From the NCBI RefSeq assembly GCF_009730915.1, contig NC_052490.1, forward strand, positions 32,736,625 through 32,800,624: DNA of 64,000 nucleotides. The letters are read 5' to 3'. The notes below the pieces were generated by a model. It was not told the DNA's origin and did no database searches. It worked only from the letters and a program-made list of their open reading frames with translations. The stretch is from Dioscorea cayenensis subsp. rotundata (Eukaryota > Streptophyta > Magnoliopsida > Dioscoreales > Dioscoreaceae). Shown piece by piece: positions 42,864-56,516 of the stretch; within the stretch, counting starts at the first letter, position 1; every line of letters starts with the position of its first letter. The translations under genes were made by a program, and so were the position numbers.

Positions 42864-45800
42864 ACTTAAAAGATCCATGCATTTCTTCTTCTTCTTCTTC
42901 TTCATTTCTCTCTTTTGTTTCTGCCTTTTGTACCTTTGTTAATTTTTTTTTTTTTGTTCTTCTTGATGTTCTTCATGGTATTTATTCTGTAAAGACAGAT
43001 GAACATTTTCTCTTCTTTGTAATTTGGTTAACTTTAAACTTTCTCTTAATGAAGTAGTCAGCAGTGTGTGTTTTTGTTTAATGAATTAAAGGGTTATAAA
43101 GAGAGATCAGAGAAGCATGTGGTTTAATTTGATATATTTGTTCTATGACTTTCTATTCTCTTTGGTTTTCTGAATGTCAGAATGAATGGAGAACTTGATT
43201 TTGAATGAATGGAAGTGAGACCCCACTTACTTTTCTCTCTCTTTCTTTTGTGTTAATTTGTTGTGAAGTGGCAGTGAGTGAATGTGATTTATTGAAGAGT
43301 GAATTAAGAAGCCAATGATTGTTGAGATGGGTGTGGACTTCAAAAATCAGAGAGAAAAAAAGTACTACAGTACTGCATTTGTACCCCAACAAGAGATTTC
43401 TGTGGCTGTGATGCATGAACAAGCTATTTTTCTGAAAAGACAAACAGTACTAGTCCATTTTGCTCATCCTATTTGAATCAATGCTCATCATGTGATTCAT
43501 TTCTTGTTATTACAAAAGTGCAGCAGGTGGAGATTGTCAAATTAAGTTTGATCTTCCATTCCTTTTCTGAAGAAGAACAATTCAAATTTGTATTCTGATT
43601 GCATAACAAAGTTTTTAGAGTTCAACTTTTTATATGTTCAAACTTTGGTCGGTGTTTTTATATGGTTATATATTGATCATATGTTTTTATAAAATGTAGA
43701 TTTATTTTAAATGAAAGCAAAAACAAAATCTTTAATCTTGAGCAGGAATGATAGAATATGAACTACACTGCATGTGCAATGTAGACATTGAAGTTGATTG
43801 ATTAGAAGTATTTTTGTCATAAACATTAAAAAAAATTGTTTCTCAGACATGCTAAAATTATCTCTAAACTATTATTATTTTTTTAAACAAATATGTTTGA
43901 CAAAGACCAAATTATTAGTCTAACTAACAGTGTCACATCAATTAATTTAAATATTTAAGCCTCAGTATTTCATCCTACAAGCCTTATTACTTTTTGGATT
44001 AAATGAGCCCGTATAATATACTTAATTTGCATCTAATATAATATTAAATTTTCATTTATTTAATTAACTTATAATATTATTTATGAAAGTGCATATTAAA
44101 GAAATTGATAATCGAGTTAATATGTTTTATTTGCAAACGTAAAGGACGCAAATTTATACTAAAATCAACGTCTCTTGGCCTATTGGTATCATGTCCATTG
44201 CATAAAGCATTTATTCTAGTGAGAACCCAAAATCAAATCTTAAAGTTCACAGAAAATAAAGGTATAAGTACTTTATTAAATTTTTGGTTATACTCTACTC
44301 ATATGCTTGTCCTTGGTTTACCTTAAATGAGATGCATATTGTAAAGTTGTACTGATATTTATCTTTTCACCTAAGCTTTTTAGTTAAATTGGTGCATATA
44401 TATTTTATTTATATCTGATATGTTATTACAATTTCATTTGTTTAGTTTGTTTGGAAGGTTTTTAGTTAAAATAGATTAATATTTATCTAAAAATTTACTA
44501 TAGTAACTAATAGTCCATGTAACATGGTTTACTTACGAAAATAAGGGACACAAAAGTAGTACCAAGAATTTAGGTGATAACACTAACTCATGTAGCTTAT
44601 CCATTATGTTAGGCTTTTATGATTAATTGCTTGCTAATGAATAATTCAACACTGACGAAACAGAAATCAAACCCTAATAGTTGTAAGCACAAATAAATTA
44701 AATATATCAACTTGAATAGAATGAGTAGCTAGGTGAAAGTTAGTTACCATAATTTGGTTAGCATTGCATAGCTTTAAACAAAAGGTTAATAATGTACTTT
44801 GCTAGGTGAGACATCCCATCCTCATGGTTTTTTAGGTTAATAGCAAGGGAAGGGAAAGTGGGTTGGCAAAATGCAAATGGTTGTGAACACAATGCACATG
44901 CAATAGTTCCCTTTTTTTAGCATTGCACAATTTGTGGGGAAGCTAACCTTCTTTTTTGGCGGTGGGGGTGTCTCAAAGATTGGGATTAGATTTGATAGGA
45001 TGACTACCAATATATTTGATTTATTGGTAGGGAATACTTTTTTTCATAAATATGTTTATTTATAAATAATAGTTATTAATTAAAAAAAATAATATCCCGA
45101 CCATATACCAATAATTTAATAAAAGTCTTGAATTCTTTGGTTCTTTTTCATCGAGTGACCCTAATGAATAGATCTCAATATTGTACCCAGTTAATAAAGT
45201 CACCCCTTATGAAGTTCTATGTCATTCAAAATAACATAATATATTTCTTTCTGTTTTACTCTACTTCATTACTGGTGGATTGTAATATTTGTGAGCTGTT
45301 AATTTTTTTATGTTAATTTTTAGTGTCTTTTTCTCTTTTATTATTCTATGTAGCTTGTAGCTGTTTTTTTTAAATTTTTTTAATAAAGCTATAATTTATT
45401 CAATAATAATAAAAAAATGTTAGCTATGATTTATTATTTCTTAAAAGTTCTCACATACACGGAGCAAACACAAAAGAAGTATTAAAGATTTTTATAGTTT
45501 TGATTTCCTAAAAATAGGAAGGCTTTTGTGAGTTCAATATATTAATAAAAGGGCAATTCATGTCTTTTAACTTTAGTGAATGATCAAACTTTTTGGTGAT
45601 GGGAAATTTGAATGTGGCTGATTTAATTGGTTGGAGGTTTTATATTTATTTTAACTTTTTGGCATTGGATCACTCACCATCCTAAAAACATGGCTTCTCT
45701 TGTTAGCATTCTATAATTTATTTTTTTAATGTTTAGTTTTTACCAATAATATTCTTTCACTGTTTTCAATGCATCTTTTAATAATTTTTTTTTATTTTTA

Positions 45801-47421
45801 ATCTCTAATAATTTTTGACATGAGACACCGGAAATTAGGGCCCAACAAACCAACTTGTCAAACAAAGTTGATACGAATCATAATAAAAAAATATACTTTA
45901 TTATTTTGAGAAAATAAATAAATAGTTTGCATACCTTGGAACGCTGAACTAAACTTTGTTTTATTTATTTATTAATTTATTATTTTGAGTAATGGTACTT
46001 TTCCGTATCAAATTTTTCGAAAACCCAAATGATATTATTATAATTTTTCCAATGCCTTGACTAATACTTTTTTGGATCCCTGCTCTCTCCCATCTTTTAT
46101 TTAAATGTGGATGAAAATAATTAGGGAATGTTGTTATAAATTTTCTTAAAAAAATTATATGAGTTGATTAAAATTGTGATTAAACTATTTACCTGATTAA
46201 AACTGAGGTAGAAAATCCAAGCCAAATCAATCATTGGATAACCCAATCTTATGATATAAGAGTACAAAAAGAAAGGTAAGGATTTGAATTTTTTTTTCCA
46301 ACGACACTGTTTCTGTATTGTTCATGCACCACACACCTGAGTCCAGTACTGTTCTTATATTATTAACGGCTTGCGTGTCAGTCTTTTTTGTGGTAAAAAT
46401 AATAATTTCAACCCTTCATAGTTGTAGAGTAGGGTATTTTATTAGAAAATCTATAAATTATCATAACTGGTGTATTTCAGTACTTGTTTTTTTAATAATT
46501 TTTTAAATAGATACTATTGTCATCTATTAGTAAAATCCAATCTAAGCACCTAAATAAAATTTATTATTATTTTCTGATAAAATTATATTTTTTTCTACCT
46601 ATTGCAATAGAGAAATCACGTGAAACTTTGTCTGTATTTTCAAAATTTAAAGTTTTAAAAAATAGTTATGTTTTGTTTTTTTATAGGATTTTAATGAAAA
46701 TGAAACATAAAATTCATAAATATATAAATTGAATTTATTGTAAATTTTTTTAATAAAGTAAAACCTGTTTTTTTTTATAATGTGAATAAACCACGTCAAA
46801 AATAACAAAAAAATTAATACCTTAATATATTTATATTTTATATGTTTGAGGATATCATGTGTCAATAGTCCCTCCGATAATCTGACTCTAGTTTTTTTTT
46901 TTTTTAAAATTAAAAATTTAATAAAATAAATGTTAAAATTCTATTTTTCCATTTTTATTTTTTGACCGAAAGAACCAACAACACACCACCGGTTAACGGA
47001 CAGCTGCCACCTACAAACTATTTCTCTCCCAAAACTACCCTTGTTTGCTAACCATTCAACCCCTAGACTATCAAGGCCATCCTCGCCAATTCACCATTTA
47101 TAACTCAATAACCCATCCATTATTCTTCTCCCAATAATTTCATCCCATTTAAAAAAAAAAAAAGATTTAAAAAAAAAACAAATTGAATTAAATTTTTCCC
47201 GGTTTCCCGTCAGACAAAACAAACGAACGGCGGCGATGCCCGGATCCGACACACTTCGCCCGCGTGTGACGTCAGCAACCCCTCTTTCGCCGCACGCGCG
47301 TCCCCGGCGAGATCACATGCTTCGCACGCGCGTTCTCCTTCCCAATCCCCAGCCGGCGCTTCGCCGATCCTTTACATCCTCACCGTCCAACCCCACATCC
47401 CAAATCCAAAGGAAAAACCAA
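42864..47421. other. Intergenic between PADRE and trihelix genes
   Basis: No gene is supported. A (TTC)n run at about 42880-42903 is in the PADRE 3' UTR. At about 44155-44240 a tRNA-like stretch (tggcctattgg as a possible A box) could be an old SINE head, but no tail or target duplication was found. From about 46980 the sequence becomes GC-richer towards the trihelix promoter. Confidence 0.5.
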
Positions 47422-47445
47422 TTAGGGTTAGGGTTAGGGTTAGGG
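47422..47445. repeat. (TTAGGG)4 telomere-like array in the trihelix 5' leader
   Basis: Four perfect TTAGGG units lie 26 bases upstream of the trihelix ATG. Short telomere-like boxes (AAACCCTAA) are known plant promoter elements; a four-unit hexamer array is longer than those and uses the six-base, not the usual plant seven-base, unit. Confidence 0.9.
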
Positions 47446-47470
47446 TTTGGGAGCTTCGATCTTGACGACG

Positions 47471-50400
47471 ATGATGGAGTCGGAGGGCCGGCCACGACCG
47501 CCAAATCCTGCGATGCCCTACCGTGAGGATTGCTGGAGCGAAGGCGCCACGGAAGCACTTATTGATTCCTGGGGTGGACGCTACCTCGAGCTCAACCGCG
47601 GCAATCTCCGTCAGAAGGACTGGCAGGAGGTTGCTGACTCTGTGAACTCTCGCCCTGGCGCTGTTCACCGGCCTCGCCGCTCTGACGTTCAGTGTAAGAA
47701 CCGGATCGATACTTTGAAGAAGAAGTATAAGGCGGAGAAGGTTCGGGTTTCGAATTCTGGTGGGGTTTTGGGAAGCCAGTGGCCGTTCTATTCCCGGCTT
47801 GATGATCTCATTGGATCTATCACGCCGATGAAGATGCCTTTGCTGCTGCCTCCGCCGGCTTTCCCCGCCAATGGCGCTCCCTCTGCCGTTGCATCGTAAA
47901 GGATCGCCTCTCCCTGTCGCCGCTGCGGCTGCCGCGGCTGCTGCTGCGTCGTCGTCCTGGGAGAAAGCGACCTGCTCCGGTTCCGCTTGCGATTGATGAC
48001 TCGCTTTTTCGGCGGAGCTTTATGGCCGCGGCTGCTGCGAAGGAGGAGGTTGAGGAATCGGATGAGTCCGGGTCTTTTAGGTCTTCTAGGTCGAGCAAAG
48101 GGAGATCCGGCAAGGGGTGGAAGAGGAGGAGGAGTGAGGGGGAGGGGGATGGGATTCGAGAGCTTGCCAAGGCGATTGAGATGTTTGCAGACATGTATGA
48201 GAGGGTGGAGGAGGGGAAGCAACGGCAGATGATTGAGATGGAGAAGAAAAGGATGGAGTTTGCCAAAGGGCTGGAGGTGCAGAGGATGCAGATGTTTGTA
48301 GATTGTCAGATCCAGATTGAGAAGATCAAGCGTGCAAATAGGGCGAATCTTGGTGAGCTTTCATCATTCATTTATATATAGATATTTAAAAGCTGATTCC
48401 TTTTTTGTATCTTAGTATTTGGTGTGTGTCTTAAGGATCTTTTCACTAGGATTTCTCTTCTCTAGAATTGGATTTCTTGGCAACCTTACTTTTATATGCT
48501 TATTCTTAATCCTTTGATAAGATTTGTCATTCATGTATTGGTTGATTTTGGTAAGTTTTCATTTTATGATTGACTTGCTCAGAGAATGGTTCTGATCTGG
48601 CCATTTCAATTGCTGCTTGTTGAGATTTGTGAGATTAATTCAGAAAGAGTATTGTTACAAGCTTGTAGCCTAATTAAGTTATGTCTTACTGGATTCTAGG
48701 TTTTATCTTGATGAGATCTATATAATGCTTAGACTTATTGGCTTCTTCTTTAATGCTGACTCTTTTATGATATTGTTGTATTTGTTTTTGTATCATGATT
48801 CCAAATCTTTAGTTAATAGGATTTGGCTACTCATTTACTAGCGCACATTGATGTGTTGTCTGACTATACCTGAGGAGTAACTAATGGCTCTGCTGTCTCT
48901 TTGCAAAGTTTGGACATACTAATGGAAAATCAGCATATTATAGCATACGGCATTTTGTCCAGTTTCAAGTCATTACTTGTTTACAACAATTAATTACTCC
49001 ATTGGCCTCTTATTTTCATTTGTTATTCTGTGTTACGCTTTTCTATTTGTCTTGGTTCCTAAATAGGACCTAAGCTTTATGTCTTTGATCACATTATGTA
49101 CAATGTTATTACATTCTTTATGTTACCAACCAATTTCATGTATTCCTATCTGGCTGATTTAGTGGTTGTACCTTAGTCATAATATGTGCAAGTCATAGAT
49201 TGCTATGGTAAAAATCTATTCATGACAACTGGCTGTTTGCTATTTGAAGTGATTGCCAACATGAATATGATGTTTTGAAGTTCTACTTTAAAATGTGCAT
49301 CGTGTTTAATATTTTATTATACTCAAATGAGTAGTTTTTCTTTGAGTCACTTGCTAGATGGACCTATTTACAATGAGAGTTGGATATTGCATATGAGTTT
49401 TAGGTTTATATGGGAATGGTTTTACTCCAACTTGATGTTCAACAACCTGTTGAAATTACTGTTTTCTCATGGAAATTTAGAAAACAAATTTTTTTTTTTG
49501 TTTAGAGATACTTTCTGCCTCCCTATCTAACCTTTAAACCAAAATTGCCTAAGTGCTGAACCCTTTCTTACCAGCTTTATTGATCTCATAAATCATGATT
49601 CGAATGTCTAATTGTTCTTTAGCTCAGACCTTGCCTCAATCAGTATTTCCCTTAGATTTCAGACCATTCTCGAGGAGAAGCCTTGAAAGGGGATCCGTTG
49701 GTGAATTTAGGTTTCATTTTTACTTGTGGAACTATGGTGGTGAGGTGGGGATCAATGACTTCTTGATTGTGTTCATTGATGAGAATCATTTCTCCATATG
49801 AAAAAACTGGGGTTTCTCCCCTGGATCCTATTTTAGCATTAAAATTTAGTTTTTTTCACCTATCTTTATCATTTTGTACATATAGTATTTTTTATTCTCA
49901 GTGACAGTTCTTTGGTTTATCTCAAGGCTACAATATTTGGCATCTTGTGGTTCTTAACTTCCAAAGTTCTCTTGATAAGCCAAGATTTGAATGAATGAGT
50001 TAAAGAGCGGTTGCTTGCAAAATACTTTGGGAAGCCTTTTATTTAGATGTTTTATATATATATATATATATTCAGAAAGAAGAACATTTTGCTTCTTCTT
50101 CGTTATTCATTTAGACACTGAGAGGAATAATATTCAAGGGGAATTATTGTAAGATCTGATTGGTGCCAGCTATCAAATCCTAAGAGAATTTTGCTTATTG
50201 GGAATTTTCTAGGAGGTTTGTGCTTTATGTTGTGACTTGTTTTTCTTAAAACACTGATTGCCAGTTTAAGAATATTCTTTCTTCTTAAACTCTTTTCGAG
50301 AGCTCTGATATCATCTTTTCAGCCAGGTTTGCTCATGTTGCATGAAACTTTGGTTTTCCTTGAAACTTATTAACTGATTTGTTTTGGCATTCTAATCCAG

Positions 50401-50792
50401 CTGTTCTGCTAGTTTTGGTCATCCTCTTTTTATGCCATGCAAGGCACACATATATGCAAGCCAACACACTTCAGATTCTTTCTTTTTATATGGTCATTAG
50501 GCAATAAATATTAACAATATGAATGCATTCTCCCAACATAAATCTTGAGTTTCCATTTCTGTTTCTATATTGCAAAATTTTTATAAGCATCTCATCATTC
50601 AGCTGCTCATATGGTTCTTTGTCACATTCACATTAGATCTCCAACAAGAACAATTTGTTGGAATGGAAACCAATTTTTATTTGCAACTGTCTCATTCCGT
50701 TGGTGATTTCAGATTTTCCAATTCTGGTCTAGTTTTCAGTTAACATTGTTGTTTTTAATCTTGTTGCTTATTTTTCAGGTCGCTATCCCTAG
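47471..50792 (+). CDS. Trihelix transcription factor (ASIL/ENAP-like), with two apparent frameshifts
   Basis: Nuclear DNA-binding protein of the plant trihelix (GT-factor) family. The single Myb/SANT-like trihelix spans about residues 18-90: [39 protein letters not shown] and [21 protein letters not shown]-terminal coiled coil follows ([20 protein letters not shown] onward), as in ASIL/ENAP members. Exon 1 is 47471-48352. Two extra bases break the frame: CCC at 47879-47881 and AAA at 47964-47966. With CC and AA the frame runs through [12 protein letters not shown] and [15 protein letters not shown] into the coiled coil. Exon 2 is probably 50779-50792 (GRYP, stop) after a 2.4-kb intron. Corrected length is about 297 aa. 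Without splicing, the reading would end GELSSFIYI. Confidence 0.85.
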
Positions 50793-53700
50793 AACAAGAA
50801 GAAGAAGCCTTTTAACTAGTGAACGGTCCTCCTACCTGGAACTGTTTGATCAAAGTTAGTCATTCCATGTTTTAGTGATCATCCAATTCTATTGCTGACA
50901 TTCCTAATTGAACATTTTTTAAGCAAGTGAGGTTCTCTTGGTTTATTAAAGATGTTTTATGATTAACTAGTATTAGATTAGAGAATGAAAAGAAAGAACC
51001 TTAATTATGTAATGCTACCTTTGTTTACGTCCAATGCCTTATTTCAATGAAGAAAACTTGACAATTGAGATTTAATCTGTGATATATATTACTGTGATTA
51101 TTATTATTTCTTTTAATTTTATTTTCTTCATAAGCTTGCTATTATTAATTAATTTTCTCTGGATGATATTTAAACAAGGATGAGGATTAATTGATCATAT
51201 TATTTTGCTATTGAACTTCTATGATTAGGTGTAATGTATATGATGACATTGATGAAAGTGCAATAAACCTTGCTGTTATGTTTTTGTCCGTCTTTTTCTT
51301 ACCCGGTGAGTTATGACTTCACAATCAAACTTCTTTATAAATTAGGGATCAAGAAATTTAATTTCTTTGTCAGGCAAAGAAGTGTGCCTTTTTGTTTATC
51401 AAATGGGATGTTGAAATCTTTGAATGTTTATATAAAATTATTTTGATTTGGTTTTCCCTACTAATTTAATGGGAAGTCTATTAAAGGCCACCCTCTGTCC
51501 TTTGCACATAATATTTATAGTGAATGGGCATTTCTGTTTGGGGAATATGTAATGTGAAAAGTTTTTTTTTTCTTTTTTCTTTTTGGGTTAAATTATTTTT
51601 ATTAATTTTTGTTTTTATTTTATTTTTATTTTTTCTTTTCATGCATGTCCTTGTGGGCATTTTGGAATATTGGCTGCGTCATGATTTTCAGAGGAGGCAC
51701 ATGCGCACGATTTTTTATTTTTTATTTTTTATTTTTTTAGAGAATTGTGAAGAATTTTAGGTTTTGAGGCCTTAACCGGAAGGGAGATGAAGTGCCAATT
51801 GCTTTATTATAAGGGTGATTAGTATGGCATTTTATAGGTTGTCCTTTTCATAATATGGTTAAATATATATAGTGAAATAAAATTAAATAAAGTTAAAAAA
51901 TAATTTTCATAAATTAACATGCTTAATTTTATTCAGAAATCTAGTTTCTTAAGATTTCTAAAATGTGCTGGTTGCACCACCAATAGATGATTTTATTATA
52001 ACCACTCCTATTTCCTTTTTTCCCCATATAAAAAAAATATTGTTTCTTTCAACTAGAATTTTTCTATTTTTTTTTATACTAAAATCAATTTATTATTATA
52101 TAAAATTATAGCAAACCATGAGAAATATATACTATATATTTAAAGAAGTGTACACAAACACACGGAAACAAAAACCTATACAAGCTCTAGTATTTTATGT
52201 CACATTGCAAAAAGTCTAATAAGAAGTATGTATGATAAGTGATACTTAGTGAATTAAATAAATAATAATTAAAGGAAATATAAGAAAAATAAAGAGAAAA
52301 TGAACATATGGATGAATATCAATAGAAAGACACCCAAGATGGGCATTTCATACTTTAATATATATATATATAGTGCAATCTTGTAATTAAAGGTCCCCAG
52401 GCTGTCTTATTCAATGCTTTGTATATCTCCCTAGTCTCAATAAACTCATTTTAATAAATAAGGGCAATAATTATATGTAATTTTAGATTTGAAAAACAAA
52501 TTTGAAGAGAATATTATTTATGAAATAAAAATTCATGTAGTTTTTATTTATATGTTTTAAACAATTAAGGTGTTGTGTTAGCTCACTTTCAGAAATTTCT
52601 AATATATATATATATATATATAAGATCATTAATGTTAACAAATGGTAAAATATGAAAGTTATTTGTCACCGACTCTAAATTACTTCAAGCAGAAAATAGT
52701 TAGTCTATCAAATCTATTAAAACAATAATACATAATAGTGAGGATTAATAGAAAGGGTAAATTTGTGAATATCAAATATATTCCATTTATAAGTATAATT
52801 TTTTGGTAATCCGCATTCACTTTCTCACAATGTAAAATCAGTGTTATAAGATCCTAATTTTAATATAAAAGGTAATTTTATAAATATTAATGCATGTGCT
52901 ATTTAAGTGCCCCTACTCATAGTTTGTGTTAACGAATTTTACAAGCATATGTATATATATAATTAATATATATTTACATAAATGTGTTATAGAGTTTATG
53001 GATGGATGTTTTTTATCTGACATAAAAAGCTCATTATGTGATTTATCAGCTTAATCTTATAATAACATCATTGATTTTGTTAGAGTACGGTTAATTTATT
53101 TTTTTGTGGAAATCGACTTATTTAGAAATTTATATGATCAAATTACACTTAAAAAACAGTATAGTTAGACATAGTTAAAATTAAATTTAGATTAACTTAA
53201 TTTTATAATCAAACTAGGATAAACAAATTTTGGGTTTTTATTATGATCAAAATAACTTGACAAATTGAGCGGCATTAATTCAATGTACCCAATTTTCAAT
53301 ATTATAGAATCATTTTTTTTCTAATTTTTTTTTCTCTGCATCACAAACTTTTTCTAATTTTCTAATATTATTATTATTGGTTATTTCTTTCAAAATATGT
53401 ATACAAGCATTCAATGTAAGCAAGCAGAAGGAATCTCACGTAGCCGCCCAATGCCACCACTTTTGCATATATAACACACAAAACATACACATAATACACA
53501 ACAACACCACAAATATCATCAAATATTTAAGACACTAATTAACAAAACATTAAACCAGGAATTAATATATATATATATATATTAATAAATGGAATCTTTA
53601 TGGCCGACCCTAAAACCAGAGAATAATTATTCCCTCTTCTTTTCACTTTAATTGCATATATCTACTCCAAGCCATGCTTTTAGTTTTTAGATCATCATCA

Positions 53701-54088
53701 ATATCATCCCACTCTCAAAGATGTGAAGGTCCTTAATTAATTTAATTAGCCTCTTCTCCACACACACCATGTCTTTACCACTCAAAATAATGAAAATAAA
53801 AAATAAAAAAAATAAAAAGGAAAACTTTTCATATTCCACATGGCTCTCCATTACTAGTTCCTTGTTTTTTTCTTAAGTTTTGGCTCTCTTCCTTCTAAAA
53901 TACTAATTTATATACTCATTTTATACACTTCTAAATGGTCACTTGTTCAAGACCTTTAATTGTCCCTCTTCCTTCTCTACCATTTATATAAACAACAACA
54001 TCAACATTAACCAAGATATCATTCATCTCATTTAATTTCCTTTTCTCTTTCTCTATATATCCTATATCTGTCTGTCTATCTATCTATC
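50793..54088. other. Intergenic between trihelix and Dof genes
   Basis: AT-rich, no gene seen. Short (AT)n tracts lie near 52365 and 52602. The last 150 bases before the Dof ATG are CT-rich with a (TCTA)n run at 54072-54088, presumably core promoter and leader. Confidence 0.55.
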
Positions 54089-54472
54089 ATGGAAGACATT
54101 AATGGATTCAAGCTGTTTGGAACAATGATAGTACAACAGGAGAGAAAAGAGAAGGAGGAGGAGGAGGAGGAGGAGGAGGAGGAGGAGAATGAAGTAATTA
54201 GAAGCAGAGAATTAGGGTTAGGGTTAGGGTTAGGGTTAGGGTTACAGTGTCCTAGGTGTAAGAGTAAGAATACTAAGTTTTGTTACTTCAACAACTATAG
54301 TGTTAGCCAGCCTAGGCATTACTGTAGGACATGCTGGAGGTACTGGACAGCCGGAGGGACTCTCCGGGATGTCCCGTTTGGCTCCGGAAGGCGTCGGAGG
54401 CCTCGACCGGACTCTTACTGGCTTCTTTGGCAATGTCATGCTAATAAAAGGTCTTGCAATGGGATCAATTAA
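54089..54472 (+). CDS. Short Dof zinc-finger protein
   Basis: Single exon of 127 residues. Dof proteins are plant transcription factors that bind AAAG cores through one C2C2 finger. The finger is complete in spacing, C54-x2-C57-x21-C79-x2-C82, within [20 protein letters not shown] and [20 protein letters not shown]. Departures from the common consensus are CWRYW for C(K/R)RYW, FGSG for VGGG, and RRRRPRP after the finger. Upstream is an acidic run of more than ten Glu from GAG repeats, then (Leu-Gly)5 encoded by TTAGGG units. Only about 27 residues follow the basic cluster, with none of the usual long Ser/Asn-rich activation region. The frame has no break up to TAA. Whether it is an active factor, a competitor form or a degenerate copy is open. 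Confidence 0.85.
   Translation: MEDINGFKLFGTMIVQQERKEKEEEEEEEEEEENEVIRSRELGLGLGLGLGLQCPRCKSKNTKFCYFNNYSVSQPRHYCRTCWRYWTAGGTLRDVPFGSGRRRRPRPDSYWLLWQCHANKRSCNGIN
54212..54241 (+). repeat. (TTAGGG)5 array inside the Dof coding sequence
   Basis: Five perfect TTAGGG hexamers lie in frame, encoding alternating Leu-Gly just before the zinc finger. The hexamer length is a multiple of three, so changes in unit number would not shift the frame. Confidence 0.95.
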
Positions 54473-56516
54473 TTAATGGGGGTTGATTAATTTCTTTCCT
54501 TCAATATTGATGATTGATGGAGATGAATCAGATGATGATGATGAAGATGCTTTGCATGTCAATTATTCTCTCTTTACTTTTCTTTTCTTTTCTTTTTTTA
54601 CTGATTAAATTAATTACTGCATGTTTTCTCATTCAGTCATTGCTGAAAAAATTATTTGTATTGTACTCTAACAATTTGTGCAGCTAGCCTATTAATTAAA
54701 CTTCATTTCAAACAAGTATATATATATGGCTTCATCTCTGACAGTGCATGAAATGATCATCTCTTCTGGTTATGAAGTTAAATCTTTTATATATTAGACA
54801 GAAGGTATTGTGATGTTTATATATATATATAAAGTTAATTATTATAAAGTCACTGCCACCTTTTAATTTATTGGTAGCAACTTGAATTTGCTCATTGTCT
54901 CATGGATATGATGGCTTATCATACTTAAGCATATATATATATATATATATATATAGACCAATAATATATACATACTTATATCATCGATCTTTCATTCTTG
55001 TATGTTTTAGAATTTGGGTGAAGGTGTATGCATGCATGTATATGTATATATGTATATTATATGCCAGTTGTGAAGTGTTTTGATTTAATTCCTCTTTTTG
55101 TGGCTCTTTGTTTTGGTTGAAGGTATTCTAATGTACGTGTGTATATATATATATATATCAATATATGAATATGAAGTTAATTATAAGATCCTTAAATTAA
55201 CCCCTCCATTGATAACAACTAGAATTTTCACCGTTGTTTCATGTATGTGAACATTGTTGAGTGTACTAGTTGAAGCCACTGCTAATTTTTATTTTGTTTT
55301 TCGAATCAATCTTTATCTTGTTTTATTGTTTCTAATATAAGAATTGTGCATTAACTTAAGTATTTTTCTATCTAATCAATTATAAGCTAGCTAATTTTAT
55401 AGAAATGTTATGTTTAAGTTATGATTGGTTTGAATAAATGGATCAATGGATCATATGTACATCCATTTAGTTATCTCTTTTGCACTTATCTCTTTTGCAC
55501 TAGACTTACCATGAACACTGTTTATATATATATATATATATATTTTTGCATATATAAAATAATGAATTTCTTGTGAAGAACAGTGTTGATAATGGATCAT
55601 ATTATTGGATAGATATTTACATACATAGAATCTAGTCATGAATCATTGAATCATTGAATCCTATGATTACACAATGAAAACTTCAATGGTTTCATGATTT
55701 ATTTTGTCATACAACGCAACTCTACTTTAATTATATTATTTTTGCTTTTTTAAAGCAACACTTTTGTAATAAATATTTGGTGACATTCTCTTTTATCAAT
55801 ATATTTTGACAATTGGTTTCTTTACTACCATTGATTTTTTTTTTTTTTTTAATTACTAAACAAAATATTGTACTTTGTTGTGATAATTCTTTTAGCACAT
55901 TTGAGTTGTTATTATAAAAAAAAATTTAAGTGAAATGCACTTTGATAGACCAAATTAAATAAATAAACATAAAATAAAGTTAAACACTCCAAATTATTAG
56001 AGTAATTCTGGTAATTTCGAAGGATGTATATGAAAAAAAAACCTTAAATTTGGGCAATTAACCATAAACGGATCGGGTTTAGTTTCAACCAACCCGCTAA
56101 CCCGTTTAAGACAATCTACGGCCCACAACCATCCATGATTCAGATCCCGAGATCAAATGAACGGATAGATGGGCATGCGATTCGTGAGGGCAAATTGACC
56201 GATTATTCAACCTCACACGTCAGCGGTCCTTAAAACACTCGCCCACTCGTTAGTTTCCATAAAGAAGAGACTCTCTCTTACAGCGACCCCTATTTCCACG
56301 TACTTCACCACCTTCAACCAATCATTTTATGCCACATCATACTAAAGTCATCGGCCGTACAACTGGTCGTTCTAGACTGGTCAATTTGAAGGTCACCTTT
56401 GAAATACATAATACCCAAAATACCCTCCACGTTTGTTCTATTTCTCCATCTCGAGCTCTCGAAGCAGCGGCGGCAGCGAAGCGAAGGGGAGGAGAAAGGA
56501 GAGGAGAAGGAGAGCC
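54473..56516. other. Intergenic between Dof and 14-3-3 genes
   Basis: AT-rich with (AT)n tracts near 54931-54955, 55143-55160 and 55523-55543. The last 350 bases are GC-richer, and 56450-56516 is a GC- and purine-rich leader of the 14-3-3 gene. No other gene seen. Confidence 0.55.

Noticed and set aside
44155-44240. tRNA gene or SINE head
   Set aside because: Only an A-box-like match; no clear B box, no acceptor-stem pairing, no tail or target duplication.
47788-48266. Minus-strand frames of about 145 codons opposite the trihelix exon
   Set aside because: Antisense shadows of the GC-rich coding exon, rich in Pro/Arg/Ser.
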